DNA from: Lojkania enalia
Lineage: Eukaryota > Ascomycota > Dothideomycetes > Pleosporales
Direction: 5' to 3'
Length of the DNA: 64,000 bases
NCBI GenBank assembly: GCA_010094045.1
Contig: ML986581.1
Span: forward strand, 744,001-808,000
The notes below the pieces were generated by a model. That model was given only the letters and a program-made list of their open reading frames with translations, was not told the origin of the DNA and searched no databases. Made by a program: the position numbers and the translations under genes. Within the stretch, counting starts at the first letter, position 1. The number at the start of each line of letters is the position of its first letter. Shown here in pieces: positions 35,597 to 47,458 of this stretch.

Positions 35597-36659
35597 CTAG
35601 TCCTCGAACCCGAAGAAAGCATTGTCGAATTGGGTGTGCTCGGGCATGTCGTTGTCTAGATTGAACAGATCGTCCATACTATCTGTGACCATGGCATCGA
35701 ATAGATCGTTTGCGGCGTTATCTGTCATTTCTGGTTCTGCTGCCAGCTGGCCTGTTGAGGATTCTGCTGGCTTGTTTACATTGGGTGGCTCTGCCGTAGG
35801 TTGATCTATAGTCGAATCGGGAAGTTCTGGGATTGGAAAGTCAAGGTCCATGTTGGTGTTTATCTGCGTGTTCGTGTCATCGCCGCTTTTGGCAAAGTCC
35901 TCGAGGCCGCGTAGAAGGGAGGGTCCCGAGTCGTCGAGGTTGAAGCCGAGGTCTGGACCGTCCATGTTGACGTCTCCGGAGCCATCTGCCGGTAGACCCA
36001 GCGCACTATCATCGAAAATGGCGTCAAAATCGAGTTCGTTATCTTGAAGGTTCGCGGTCGTAGGAGTCGGATCGAATAGAGGGTCTGGCTGGGACGCAGA
36101 CGGATCTATCGCGGGCGGCTGCTTTGCTTCTGTCTTGGCAGCTTCGGGCTCCGCACTGGCCTTTTGGTCGTTTTGTGTCGCGGCTTCGGCCTGCTTCGAT
36201 GTATCCTTCGGGTCGGCCGCGGGCTCTTCAGTCTTTACCGGCGCCTTCTTCTTTGCGGAGGATTCGGCGGCCAGACGTTGGCGTTCGGCAGCTTCTGCTT
36301 GTTCCCGCTTCAGGCGATCTGCTTGGAGCAACGCAAGGTCCCGTCGTAGTACCGCCTGCGATAGGTGCAGCTCGTTCTCCAGCTCATCCAGGGAATCTTG
36401 GAAGCGCTCATGGGCGGCGGGGATAGCGCGCTTGAACTGGAACTGCTGGCGACCGTAAGCATCGCCGCGATGGATCTCTTTGATGTAGCGACCGCTCTGG
36501 ACTAGCTGTGACACGGTCAGCGCAAGGCTCTGGGGAGATACTGTAGGGCGCGCATACAACGAGGTTCATCATGGCCTGCAATTGATCGAGGGTGTGTGCT
36601 GCGGGGAGCGCTTTGGGCTGCTCCGGCGGCGGCGCATCGTTGGGCTTGATGGTCGCCAT
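35597..36659 (-). CDS. Unrecognised coiled-coil protein with acidic C-terminal half
   Basis: I do not recognise a named family. Exons 36659-36558 and 36505-35597 give 336 aa; the 52-base intron has a CTGAC branch site and a CACAG acceptor. The N-terminal third looks conserved and helical: HTLDQLQAMMNLV, SGRYIKEIHRGDAYGRQQF, and a heptad-rich stretch ERFQDSLDELENELHLSQAV. An Ala/Glu/Lys-rich linker with KKK follows. The C-terminal half is strongly acidic with many Asp-Phe pairs (ELDFDAIFDD, LGFNLDD, MDLDFPI) and ends FFGFED, like acidic activation domains. This layout would suit a transcription coactivator subunit, for example of Mediator, but that is a guess. Confidence 0.75.
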
Positions 36660-36764
36660 AGTGGTGGTGGGGGTTTAGATGTATAAAGGCGCTAGTGAAG
36701 TGAGGCGCGAAGTAGGAAAGGTGAAGCCGTAGCTAAAGGTGACGGGTGCGGGTGCGGGTGCGGA

Positions 36765-36796
<32 letters not shown>

Positions 36797-37730
36797 GAGG
36801 GTGAAGGCGAGATGTGCTGGTGAAGGTGAAGCTCCCTCAGTCCCCGCGTCTATCCAACCGTGGATCAAGCAATTCACGTCCTGCCGTGCCCTGCGCCGAT
36901 GTAGGTGAAGATGGACCGACAAGGCTCACACCCAAGGCCGACGGATTTGCGCGTGCCCACCAGCTTCGAGGCAAGCTTTAGTCGCTAACCTTAACTTGTC
37001 CCTTGTTTCAGACGAGCGCTTTTGATACATACATGCACAGGTAGATCCATACATACAGCCTGCCAAGCCCCGTGAAAATTTCGCCCTCTGCCTGATATTC
37101 ACACCCCCTCCCCCCACCACACGGCCGACCGCGCACAACTCACCGCGCTGCCTCAGGTCGCACCGCTGCCACAGCTGCAGGCCGGTTCACTGGCGTCAGC
37201 GCTAGCCCTATGCTCGCCGATGTGATTGAGTGGTGGCATTCACAGGCGCGCTGCATGACAAAGCGCGTAAAATACAGCTCTATTATACGGCCCTGCAAAC
37301 TGCAGCGGCCCGTTATTAGCCTTAGCGCTTGCCGCCCTAAATTGCGACCTTCTCTCCCTCCCTCCTCTCACTCCACAGTGGACCAAGCCGTGATCTGCTT
37401 TCATCGTTCGTCGGCGTCGGGTTCACTTCTCTACTTCCTGCGCCTCTCTTTTTCTCTTTCCTCTTCCCTTTCCTTGTGCGTTCGAGTCCGTCTTGGTTGG
37501 TTGCGCCGTCGCGCCTCGTGTCTTAACTTTCTCTTCGCCGCCTCCGCAACTTTTTAGGACAGCTTCTTCCCCGCCGTCGGGAGCGCAACCCCATCGCCGC
37601 GTCTTTCTTGCTCACCGCATATTGGATTGTTCGCCTGCTACTTCATTGAGATTTGTTTCGTCTTGTGCGCGCATTCTTCGCTGCCTACCCGCCTTCCGCA
37701 CCTCCCAGTTCCCGGCCTCGAATTCCAACC
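36660..37730. promoter_or_regulatory. Divergent promoter region with a G-rich tandem repeat
   Basis: About 1.07 kb between the acidic-protein gene (left) and the RNA-binding protein gene (right). It contains the GGGTGA/GGGTGC array (listed separately) and, from about 37340 to 37700, CT-rich tracts that fit the promoter and leader of the right-hand gene. No gene was recognised. Confidence 0.4.
36743..36806. repeat. GGGTGC / GGGTGA hexamer array
   Basis: Tandem hexamers on the plus strand: three GGGTGC-like units, then about five GGGTGA units, ending in imperfect copies. The phase of G triplets every six bases allows a G-quadruplex. It is not the TTAGGG telomere repeat. Confidence 0.9.
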
Positions 37731-39503
37731 ATGGCCGACCCCGCGACCTCTACCGCAGCCATGCCTCCCCCACCCGCCTCTGCTGGTGGGCCTCCGGGAT
37801 ACGATGCCGGCTCTCAGGGCAATGCCCAGCAGCACATGCCCCCGCCGCCGCTCGCTCCAGTCATTATCCCCCAGAACACAAACCCGATTCCAACCGCCAT
37901 CAGCTCTCCGCTGTCCGGCGGCGTGCTGTCTCCCACCAGCGGCGCAGGATACGTTCCGCGCAGAATGGCGCCAGAGCCCAACAAAAGAGCGTTGTATGTT
38001 GGCGGGCTGGATCCTCGGGTCACCGAGGACGTCTTGCGGCAGATTTTTGAGACAGCTGGACATGTCCAGAGTGTCAAAATTATTCCCGACAAGAATGTCA
38101 GTACCCCTACTGCAGGCTCAGCCGTGAGTCATATTTTTTTTTTAATTTATTATCCTCTGCGTATAGCTTCTTTCCCATCCTCCTTTATTTCCCCTCTGCC
38201 ACTCTTAATCATCGCGTGATAGTTTGTAACGGATTTGCCAAGCTCAGACACGCTAACCACAGGAAGTTTCAGGCCAAGGGATTCAATTATGGATTTGTCG
38301 AGTATGATGACCCTGGAGCGGCCGAGCACGCGATGCAGACCTTGAACGGCCGTCGTATTCACCATGCAGTAAGTGCCTACCAATTTCGTTCCATTCATGC
38401 AACGGAAACTTAGAATAATTAGGAAATCCGTGTCAACTGGGCTTATCAGTCCAATAACACCGCCAAGGAAGATACGTCGAATCATTTCCACATCTTCGTT
38501 GGTGACTTATCCAACGAAGTCAACGACGAAGTTCTGCTCCAGGCATTTTCGACCTTTGGGCCCGTATCAGAGGCCCGTGTCATGTGGGACATGAAGACCG
38601 GCCGATCCCGAGGATACGGCTTTGTCGCATTCCGCGACCGTGCCGATGCGGAAAGGGCTCTAAGCTCTATGGACGGAGAATGGCTTGGATCGCGAGCCAT
38701 CCGTGTGAACTGGGCCAACCAGAAGGGCCAGCCGTCGATTTCGCAGCAGCAGGCAATGGCATCCATGGGAATGACGCCAACAACTCCATTTGGACACCAC
38801 CACTTCCCGACCCATGGCGTCCAGAGCTACGACATGGTTGTTCAACAGACACCGCAGTGGCAGACCACTTGCTACGTGGGCAATCTCACCCCGTATACTT
38901 CGCAGTCGGATTTAGTCCCCCTGTTCCAGAACTTCGGTTATGTTACTGAAACACGGTTCCAGTCTGACCGTGGGTTCGCATTCATCAAGATGGACACCCA
39001 CGAGAACGCAGCCATGGCTATCTGTCAACTGAACGGCTATAATGTAAACGGAAGGCCTCTTAAATGTAGCGTAAGTTGGAAATTTCTCTTTCTTCATTCA
39101 TACAACTGACAAATGATGTATAGTGGGGCAAAGATCGCCCACCGACTGGTCAATTTGATGGCTATTCGCCTGCTCAGGGCCCGAATTCTGCTTATCCCCA
39201 AACACCAAGCCAATACTTCCCGCAGTACGGTGGTGCTCCGGGCGGGCCCATGTCACCTCAAGGTATGCGATAATAGAGGGATAAAAAAACAGGGAAACTA
39301 ACACACGGATAGGACCTAGTCCTGGAGGACAACCCTTCGGCCAAAACCAACCTGGCTTTGGCGGCCCCGGGATCCCTCAACCATATCAACAAATGCCTGG
39401 CAGCGCTGGTGGCTATGGTCGTGGCGGCCAACCTCAGCAGCAATGGGGCCAGCCCAACCAAGGCAACTTCAACCAGAACGGCTTTGGCGGATACCAGGGC
39501 TAG
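37731..39503 (+). CDS. TIA-1/Pub1-type RNA-binding protein with three RRMs
   Basis: Proteins of this group bind U-rich mRNA and take part in mRNA stability, splicing and stress granules. Exons 37731-38096, 38267-38368, 38423-39070, 39124-39262 and 39313-39503 give 481 aa. RRM1 has RNP2 LYVGGL and RNP1 KGFNYGFVEY. RRM2 has HIFVGDL and RSRGYGFVAF. RRM3 has TCYVGNL and RGFAFIKM, followed by CSWGKDRPP, which is typical of TIA-1/Pub1. The N terminus is Pro/Ala-rich and the C terminus is a Gly/Gln/Pro-rich prion-like tail (QQQWGQPNQGNFNQNGFGG). The first intron is long for this window (170 bases). Its acceptor choice (GGAAG) was set by the conserved DKN-F-x-x-KG sequence. Confidence 0.93.
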
Positions 39504-40793
39504 AGCGTTAGTGGTATCGACTTTAACCCCTCCATTCGCAGCCCATCTCTATGACATGCTTGGTTGTCTAAATTGGCGCTTTTTGGATATTACTACTTCA
39601 TCACCTCGTTCTACTTTTGTCTCAGTGGGATGTCAATTCTCATGTTATGCGTGTTTCCCACGTTCAAAAATCTGCTCAGTTTAGTCTGTGGGAGGGATCG
39701 GCCGTGGACCTGGTTGGAGTACCATTTGTACGTTTTTATGTCTCCGCAAGGCGGACTTCTCAGAGCGTGGAATATTGTTTGTTCGGGGTCTTAATGAATC
39801 TCTCCTTTTGCTTGCATAGTGGTTCATGCTCATGCTTTCTCCTCGTTCTGATCTCTGATCTAAAAAGAGCTGTTTTTCCCATTTCTGGCGTCAGTTACGT
39901 GGCATACCCCTTCTTTTATTAACATTTCGTATGCTTTTGACTGTTGAGCTTCCAACTGTCGTCAATCTTACGAAGAGAAGAACGACGATCGAATTGAATC
40001 TGGGTTTATGCTTTCGTTTTGATAAGCGGCTTCATGTTAGGATTCGGCGCTCAAGAGGGAATCAAAAGTTGTATGTATGTATTGGGTGTGGACGGTACGG
40101 ATACGCGATTGTTTTCCCGGGAGGAGCATAACGGACGGTATTCTTTGGCCATAGAGCAGCCCCAGTGATTTGGTGGCTGTGAGCGCTAGGTCTCCTCTTC
40201 GTAGCATATTGACCATGCCTAGATTTCAAGTTGGAAGTACTTATAGTACTTGCTTTGGAGGATAAATAAAATTTGTGGCCTTGTTATTGGTTCAGCAAGA
40301 TCACAATTGTTGCTAGCTAGTTTGCCAAATGAAAGATTTTAGTAGCCTGGTAGTAGGCTTGAAGCTATTCCATGCAGCTTTTTGCCGGCTTTAGGGCTCA
40401 GAGTTGACACCTTATCATCATTCAAGTCGGCTTGCCATTTTAAGTGCTGTGGATTGGAAGAGTGCTGCTCAGAACTAAGTAGATGGCGGGATGATGAGGT
40501 ATCACCGAGACTTCCAAAGATGCTGACTTCGTGGATAGAAGATCTCAAGAGAAAATTTAAAAAAAAAAGTTCCTGCCTAATTTGAGTTGTGCTTTCGTTG
40601 TGACCAGCAAATAGCTTTCATCGGTGCGCAGTTGGGCGGACCACGACAGAGCACGTGCACTAGCGATGGCGCGCCCGACCTCGCTTCGCGTAGAGCGCGT
40701 CGCTGCACTAGCAACCTTCTATCCCTTCCCTACAGACATTTCCCAACACGTTCTCTTTTCCTTTTCTCCCTTATTCCGGCCCTGGTGTGCTGC
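39504..40793. other. Intergenic, long 3' flank and PIF1 promoter
   Basis: About 1.3 kb. The first 600 bases are T-rich and probably hold the 3' untranslated region of the RNA-binding protein gene. From about 40660 the sequence is CT-rich, fitting the PIF1 leader. No gene or repeat was recognised. Confidence 0.4.
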
Positions 40794-43418
40794 ATGCTTG
40801 TTGCTTTGCATAGAGGAAGCGCGTCCCTGCGAGTGCCACCCGCGACGGCGTCGTCGCTTCCTCAATCTCGAGCCCCCCTACTCCCCAAAACCTCTCCACG
40901 CCTCCCAACTCGTCCGCATTCCACCTCGATCATGTTCAAACAAGCTGTCAAGAGCCATAAAGTTATCACGCCATCACAAAATCACAGTGTTCAGCAGCAA
41001 TCTCTAAGCAATTCTTTCAAGCGCGCTAGCGCCGCTTACTCGCATGGAACGCGTCCACTGTCGACTGGCTCGGGCAATGTTATTAAGCACAATGCGACGG
41101 CGGAGCACCGGAAGCCCGGACAGACCCATGGAATTAAGAGAACTTCAAGCGGTCTAGCAAAAGCGTTGGGGTCACAGGAGGATGCATTCGATTATCCGGC
41201 TTTGAACATATCAGATAGCGACGAATTCTCAAGCAGTGTGTACACAACAGGAGTGAATCACATTGCCCCCCAGGCGCCAGTCTTCTTTGACGCAGATGAC
41301 TTTGACAGCGATCTAGATCTCGACGTGGAAGATCCAGCGACCAAACGATCCGTCAATTATCCAACACTACCTTCATTAGCGACGATGACACCTACGACAC
41401 CCTCCACATATAACCCGCCTAGGTCTGCCACTAAATCCAGAGCAGAGCCTACTAGTAGCCAGTACACGTCATGGTCTTCATCACCGGTAGATCATTATAA
41501 GACTCCGCCAAAGCCCGCTCCAAGTAAACGTCGGACGTTGCCTTGGCTACAAAACCCGAGCCAAAATCAGAACCAGGTCAAGTTGGAATCAAGCGCATTG
41601 AGCGAGGAAGATGCGGATGAAGAGCAGGAATCACAGTTGCAAAGACCAAGGAAGAGAACGTCTACTGAGGAGACACAATCTGGCAGCTTCACTCCACTTC
41701 CGAAGAGCACACCCAAGACAGAATATCCGTGGAATACGACTGCGAGCGCTGTGAAGCAGCAACAGAAATCCTTACGCGAGGTCAATAAAAGGCTAACGAA
41801 AGTAAGTGATGCTACAGAAGAGGATATGAAGAAAGCCGTTGCCAAGAAGAAAAGAAACACCCTTCATCGCATATTCCTAAGTGAAGAGCAACAACAAGTT
41901 CTAAAGTTGGTTGTGGACCATAAGAAGAGCGTCTTCTTTACTGGTTCAGCCGGTCAGTGCTGTCTTTCCTTGTGTTCATGCATAAGCTGACACCATTCAG
42001 GTACTGGAAAATCAGTACTTCTTCGTGAGATCATATCAGCTCTGCGGAAGAAGTATCTTCGTGAACCAGATAGGGTAGCTGTCACTGCGTCGACAGGACT
42101 TGCCGCCTGCAACGTTGGCGGCGTCACCCTACACAGCTTCTCCGGGATTGGACTAGGCAAAGAAAGCGCAGAGGATCTAGTAAAGAAAGTTCGACGGAAT
42201 CAAAAGGCAAAGCAGCGATGGATGCGGACCAAAGTTTTGATCATCGACGAGGTCTCTATGGTCGATGGCGATCTATTTGACAAGCTAGAGCAAATTGCGA
42301 GGACTATTCGAAACAATGGTAGGCCGTTCGGTGGCATTCAGCTTGTCATCACCGGCGATTTCTTCCAGCTACCTCCTGTCCCTGAACACGGCGGACGAGG
42401 CGCAAAGTTTGCCTTCGATGCTGGGACTTGGACAACCGCCGTGGAGCATACGATCGGGCTGCATCACGTTTTCCGTCAGAAGGACCCGGTATTCGCAAAT
42501 ATGCTTAACGAGATGCGTGAGGGACGCATGGCCCCTGACTCAATTGCTAAATTTAGAGTACTCGAACGACCTTTGCCCGCTACGGACATGAATATTGAGG
42601 CAACAGAACTATTCCCGACCCGAGCAGAAGTTGACCGTGCCAACAATTTGCGCATGCAACAGCTCCATGGGGATATATTCAGGTTCGATGCAAGAGATAG
42701 TGGAACAATGACAAACAAGGAGATGCGTGACAAACTGCTCCAGAATTGTATGGTCCCAGAGGTTGTACATCTTAAGAAAGGTGCGCAGGTTATGTTGGTA
42801 AAGAATATGGACGATACCCTGGTTAACGGGTCTCTGGGCAGAGTCACAGGTTTCATGACTGAGGAGATGTTCAATTTGTATAGGAGTAACGAGGAAGCTT
42901 TCGTCAACGGCGATGGAAATGGCCTAACGGAGAACCAAGTGCGCGCTAAACAGATGGCGTCCATACTTGGGGTAAACACGCAACAAGTATATCCCGTCGT
43001 TCGCTTCCAGATTGCTGATGGGACAACCCGTGACCTCCTCTGCAAGCGAGAGACTTGGAAAGTGGAGCTACCAAACGGTGAAGTCCAGGCTTCCCGCGAT
43101 CAAATTCCACTTATTCTTGCATGGGCGCTGTCAATACACAAGGCTCAGGGCCAAACTCTTGAACGAGTAAGAGTGGACCTCGGAAAAGTATTCGAGAAGG
43201 GTCAAGCTTATGTCGCGCTTTCTCGTGCAACGAGCATGGCGGGTCTGCAGGTGCTGCGGTTTGACCCGAAGAAGGTCCTTGCACATGACAAAGTACGGAA
43301 CTTTTATAGCAAGCTGTCGAGGGCGGAACAGGCGCATGTCAAAGAGAGCAAAAAGACTATACTCGGTCATATGACAGCAAAGCCTAAGACGGACGAAGAG
43401 GTTGATTCCCTTTCTTAA
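40794..43418 (+). CDS. PIF1: Pif1 family 5'-3' DNA helicase
   Basis: Helicase that removes telomerase, unwinds G-quadruplexes and maintains mitochondrial DNA. Exons 40794-41952 and 42001-43418 give 858 aa. Helicase motifs: Walker A GSAGTGKS (across the intron), Ia VTASTGLAA, II IIDEVSMVDG, III ITGDFFQLPPV, V/VI SIHKAQGQTLERV and YVALSRATSM. The Pif1 signature region is intact. The first ATG starts a basic, Ser/Arg/Pro-rich segment with no acidic residue (MLVALHRGSASLRVPP) like a mitochondrial presequence. A second in-frame ATG at 40932 (MFKQAVKSHK) would give an 812-aa form lacking it, the same arrangement as in budding yeast, where two starts give mitochondrial and nuclear forms. The N-terminal third is disordered. 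Confidence 0.95.
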
Positions 43419-43721
43419 CTCGTCACGCAATGCTCGACCTAGGCAAGGGTTATCCTAAAATTATAGAGACTGGCAAACCATAGCCCTATTTTTGGATATG
43501 GGAGAATCTCTTTTTAAGGGGCCGCAGGCAATGGATTGCAAGGATGGCACTCATCGCCTCTGCTCCTTATAGAGTTGGCGATGTTAAGATATCCGCGCAA
43601 TAGCAATATACCAAGTCTATTCATCGAGTATATTCGATTATCGTGAGTTCGGTTACATTTCTATACGCTTTTATCTAATGCAATGCATCATCTACACCTT
43701 CCTGCCCCAGTAATACAACTT
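43419..43721. other. Convergent intergenic region
   Basis: 303 bases between the stop codons of two convergent genes; AT-rich 3' flank, nothing else seen. Confidence 0.4.
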
Positions 43722-44839
43722 CTACAACCTAATCTCTCCCTCATGACCTCCAACATGCATGAAGTTCGCTCTCAGCGGTGTCACACTTGTATAACCTTGT
43801 GCAACAGCCCAGCCATCATTCCCAGGCTCGCTCTGCTCTACGCTTTCATACACATCCTTGAATCTCGGTGCCCACTTGAAGTGCTTGTGTGTGTACCGAA
43901 TGTGATTCTGACCAGTCGGGGTACCTCGTCCGCTGTCCGTTGCCGCATCCCGATGCTGCTCCCTCCTCCCTATTTTCTCCTCTGCCTTCCGCATGGCAGC
44001 CTCTGCCTCTTCGGCGCCTTCATCCTCCTCCTCCGGCACCTCGATGACCTGGAAACACGACCCGGATTTCCACGCATTCTGCAACATATCCGTATACAAA
44101 ATCTTCCTTTCGCCAACCCTTTCGACCAGGGGAACATTGACAGAGTAAAGATGGACATTTGGGTCCCAGTTGTCGAATAGATGCTGTATGAGTTTGACGG
44201 AGAGGTTCGAGGCGCCTGAAATGATGTCCGGGTCGTGGTTCCGGTCGAAGAAGGCGTAGGACAAAGCTATGGATTTCATACCGCACACGGCGGCCTCCAT
44301 GGCGCCTCCTATCGTCCCACTGCTCAGGCTGAACACCGCCGTACTGTTCCTGCCATAGTTAGGTCCGCTGACGACCAAGTCAATCGGACCGCGCGATTTG
44401 AAGTAGTGGTATAGGCCAATCTGGACGCAGGATGCGGGCGTCGAGTCGACGAGTATCCATTCCTCTTCAGTCGAGTCTTCGGGGAGCGGGCGATTGGAGA
44501 TGGTTCCGCTGTTGGAGAGGCGGCCATTTGTGGTGATGAGAGGGTTGGGGCGAAAGTATGAGGGCTTGATGGACTTGCCGACGAGATGCGCCTTGCCGAT
44601 CCAGGAGCGTTGCGTGTGCGGGAGGACGACAGAGACGGTGTGGCCGGCAGATTGGAGGATCGAGACTGGAATTGGGTCAGGCTGCCGCGGTGCGGGTTGG
44701 GAAAATAGTGGAGGCACCTAGCGAATGCACGTAGGGCGAGGATTGGTTCGACGGCGGGCCATCGTCGTTCGTAACCTGGCAGAAACTGTTAGGAGGTAGT
44801 AATCGGGCAGACTGAAGGGACGGTTACGAGAATGTGCAT
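43722..44839 (-). CDS. SurE-like 5'/3'-nucleotidase (survival protein E family)
   Basis: Metal-dependent phosphatase of nucleoside monophosphates; fungal members are also described as acid phosphatases. Exons 44839-44828, 44775-44718 and 44665-43722 give 337 aa. The 12-base first exon gives MHIL, and splicing yields MHILVTNDDGPPS, the SurE metal-binding start. The conserved SGPNYGRN, GTIGGAMEA and SVNVPL are visible. The ligase domain fused to SurE in yeast Pby1 is absent; the protein ends soon after the SurE fold with a charged insert (EEEDEGAEEAEAAMRKAEE) before the last strand. Both small introns are supported by CTGAC- or CTAAC-type branch sites and matching phases. Confidence 0.9.
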
Positions 44840-45991
44840 GTTGGAGGGGCGGTGGGCAAGCAGTCGAGAATTGCAAGTGGAGAGGCTGCGAGCGAAGGAT
44901 CGTGGGGAGATTGATTTTAGCAACATTACGTGCCACCGCGTGCTTTCCGAGAGCGCCTTATCGATAGCGGAATCGCGTGTTCGCGGATTGGACCATATTT
45001 CGACGATGGCAGCACCGCGGTGGCATTAGAGCGTTTGATGCTTCACTGCTAGGAACGTACCTTGCTGGAAACGTGACCTCAGGCAGACTATGAAGCGAAA
45101 GTTGACTAATGTCCAGTGTGGTATTGCTCTATTTGGACCATTCCTTAAGATTTCCGGAAGCGTGGGAGGCACGTCCACATGAGGCGAACACCACTGCTCC
45201 TAGACGTCGTCGTGATCACGAAGCTGTAAGACGCACTGCTTACTTGCTTTTGACGTACCTGTCCAACCCCGTGCGAGGCTCTTCGCATATCCCCGCATGC
45301 TATTTATCAATCCGTTTTTGGGTACCTGCGCCTGCGCCTGCGCCGTTCTGCCCGATATCACAACAGCGTAACGGATGCAGTGTGCAACTTACTGTGGGTT
45401 ATCAACAAGACGAAAAGCCGCCGCACATCAAAGCTCCTATTATCAGCAATCCACATGGTGAGCCAAAAAGAACTTCCTATGATACTCCATCGGAACACAG
45501 CAAGAACACCGCCATCTCAATCTCCGGGTCCTACAATGGCCCCTCCCCTTTCCGACCTCCTTCCGACCTCCGCGCCCTCAGTAACCCACGATTGCCGAAG
45601 CAAGGGCTTCGGTACCGATGCAAGAGCTCTAGTGTGTTTGAATCAGCTATGCATAGGCCGTTTGCAAATTGCGGCGAAAGAGCGATAGCGAGAGTGAGAG
45701 CGAGAGCGAAAGCCGCAACTTGCGCCTCGATGCCGACGCCGGATCCCCACCCGGTGCCCGCCGAGTGCGAAACCAGATGCTTGAGAAATACCGGAGGCGT
45801 GATGCTGGATTTGTATATGTAGTCACCGTTTTCACGGTCATACAATTTCTTATATATCTCATAAGTCTGCCGCACATTCTCTTCCGTTTCTTATCCCAGA
45901 TTTGGTCTTAAGTGTGTTTGGAAGAAATATCAACTACTATTTCCCTTTTCGGATAACCGCATCAACCCACGTGACACTCACTCCTCCCAAG
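44840..45991. promoter_or_regulatory. Divergent intergenic region, SurE / SDR genes
   Basis: About 1.15 kb. A plus-strand frame of 237 codons at 45109-45822 starts with ATG but shows no domain, biased composition or splice support, and overlaps the likely SDR promoter. A short GAGAGC/GAGAGT-type repeat lies near 45685-45711. No gene is supported. Confidence 0.35.
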
Positions 45992-46871
45992 ATGGTCATC
46001 AACGTTCCCACTGCCTCCCTCGAAGGCAAAGTCGCCCTCGTTACAGGCGCCGGTCGCGGTATCGGTCGCGGCTGCGCCATCGAACTCGGCAAGCGCGGTG
46101 CCTCTGTCATCGTAAATTACGTCTCTTCCAAAGGTCCAGCCGAAGAAGTCTGCCAGATCATCCAAGGATTCAACAACGGCGCCAAGGCTGTTCCCATCCA
46201 AGCCGACGTCTCCAAGGTCTCAGAGATCAATAGAATGTTCGAAGAGGGCAAGAAAGCATTTGGCAAGATCGACATCGTAATGAGCAACTCGGGAACCGAA
46301 AGCTGGGACAAGACGGAGGAGATTACCGAGGAGAAGTATGATCATGTCTTCAACTTGAATGCGAGAGCACAGTTCTTCGTCGGCCAGGCTGCATACAAGA
46401 ACATCGAGGATAACGGCAGAATCATTCTTATGTCATCTATTGCCGCTGGGCTGCTAGGTGTTAAGGACCATGCGCTATACAATGCTTCCAAGATGGCAGT
46501 TATTGGTTTCATCAAGGCATTTGCCACCGACTTTGGCAAGCGTGGTATCACGGTTAACGGTGTTGCACCCGGTGGCATCAAGTCGGACATGTTCACCCAG
46601 AACGCGTGGCACTACATCCCCGGGGGATCTCCCGACTGGCCGGCTGAGAAGATTGAGGATCTGATGGCGCACCACTGCCCATTGGGACGATGTGCAGTTC
46701 CTGAGGATGTTGCAAGGGTGGTCGCATTCCTGGCAAGTGAGGATGGTGGCTGGATAAACGGTAAGGCTTTCAATCCCCTTTTAACCTAGTATGCAATCAA
46801 GCTAATTTTTTTTTTCTTTTTTTTTTTTTTTAGGCCAAGTCCTCACCATTTCTGGCGGTTCTTCGCAGTAA
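45992..46871 (+). CDS. Short-chain reductase, hydroxynaphthalene-reductase-like
   Basis: NADPH-dependent SDR most like the trihydroxy-/tetrahydroxynaphthalene reductases of melanin synthesis and the versicolorin reductases. Exons 45992-46760 and 46834-46871 give 268 aa, the normal length. Cofactor motif TGAGRGIGRG, followed by NYVSSKGPAEEV, which in this subfamily goes with NADPH. The catalytic set is present: Ser in LMSSIAAG, Tyr and Lys in YNASKMAV, and NSGTES in the N-S-G position. The substrate loop PGGIKSDMFTQNAWHYIPGG and the ending GQVLTISGGSSQ are typical. The intron contains a long T run before its acceptor. No polyketide synthase or dehydratase lies in the window, so the gene is not in a visible pigment cluster. 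Confidence 0.92.
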
Positions 46872-47458
46872 ATGTGCATGTGAGATGAATTTCGTTCTTT
46901 TGTTTTAGTTTCTGGGGTTCTTGGAAACGTGCATTGGTACGGTGAACGTGTGTGCATGGTATGGAATAGTACTAGGAAGGACGATATCCCCATAGGTACG
47001 CTGAAAGTCGGGGAAATAGCTTATTAGGAAATATTGATGAATAGATGAGCATAAATGCACCAATATTCTAGCTAAAACACGAAATGGAAATAAAGTTACG
47101 GCAGCTTAGATTGTACTTAAGAGTTGCTATTACTTACAATTACTCTGCTTGAATTAGTAGGTACCTGTTAGGACTGAATTTAGACGCAGAAGAGTGCTCG
47201 AGACCCAATTCTCAGTTCCGCCCTCGTTACGTTTGTACCATAACTCTAGGTGTCGTTAGCTGTCAAATCATTGCAAGTGCTGAAACGTTTACTAGCTCTG
47301 TATTGAAGCACTGTAATGCTTCTCGCTATAACCATTATTCCAAAAGGCTCGCATAACATATTCGCATTTATAATTTCGCTAAATAGTGTGGTCCTGTTCG
47401 CCTATAAAGCTGAATATTATAGTCACAAATAGGAAGGGCCGGTCCCCATCTCTTGAAC
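46872..47458. other. Convergent AT-rich intergenic region
   Basis: 587 bases of AT-rich sequence between two convergent stop codons. No gene, repeat or RNA was recognised. Confidence 0.4.

Noticed and set aside
36743..36806. Interpretation of the GGGTGA array as an internal telomere
   Set aside because: The unit is not TTAGGG, the array is short and lies among housekeeping genes.
45109..45822. Plus-strand frame of 237 codons starting with ATG
   Set aside because: No domain, no conserved-looking segment, mixed composition, and it overlaps the probable promoter of the SDR gene.
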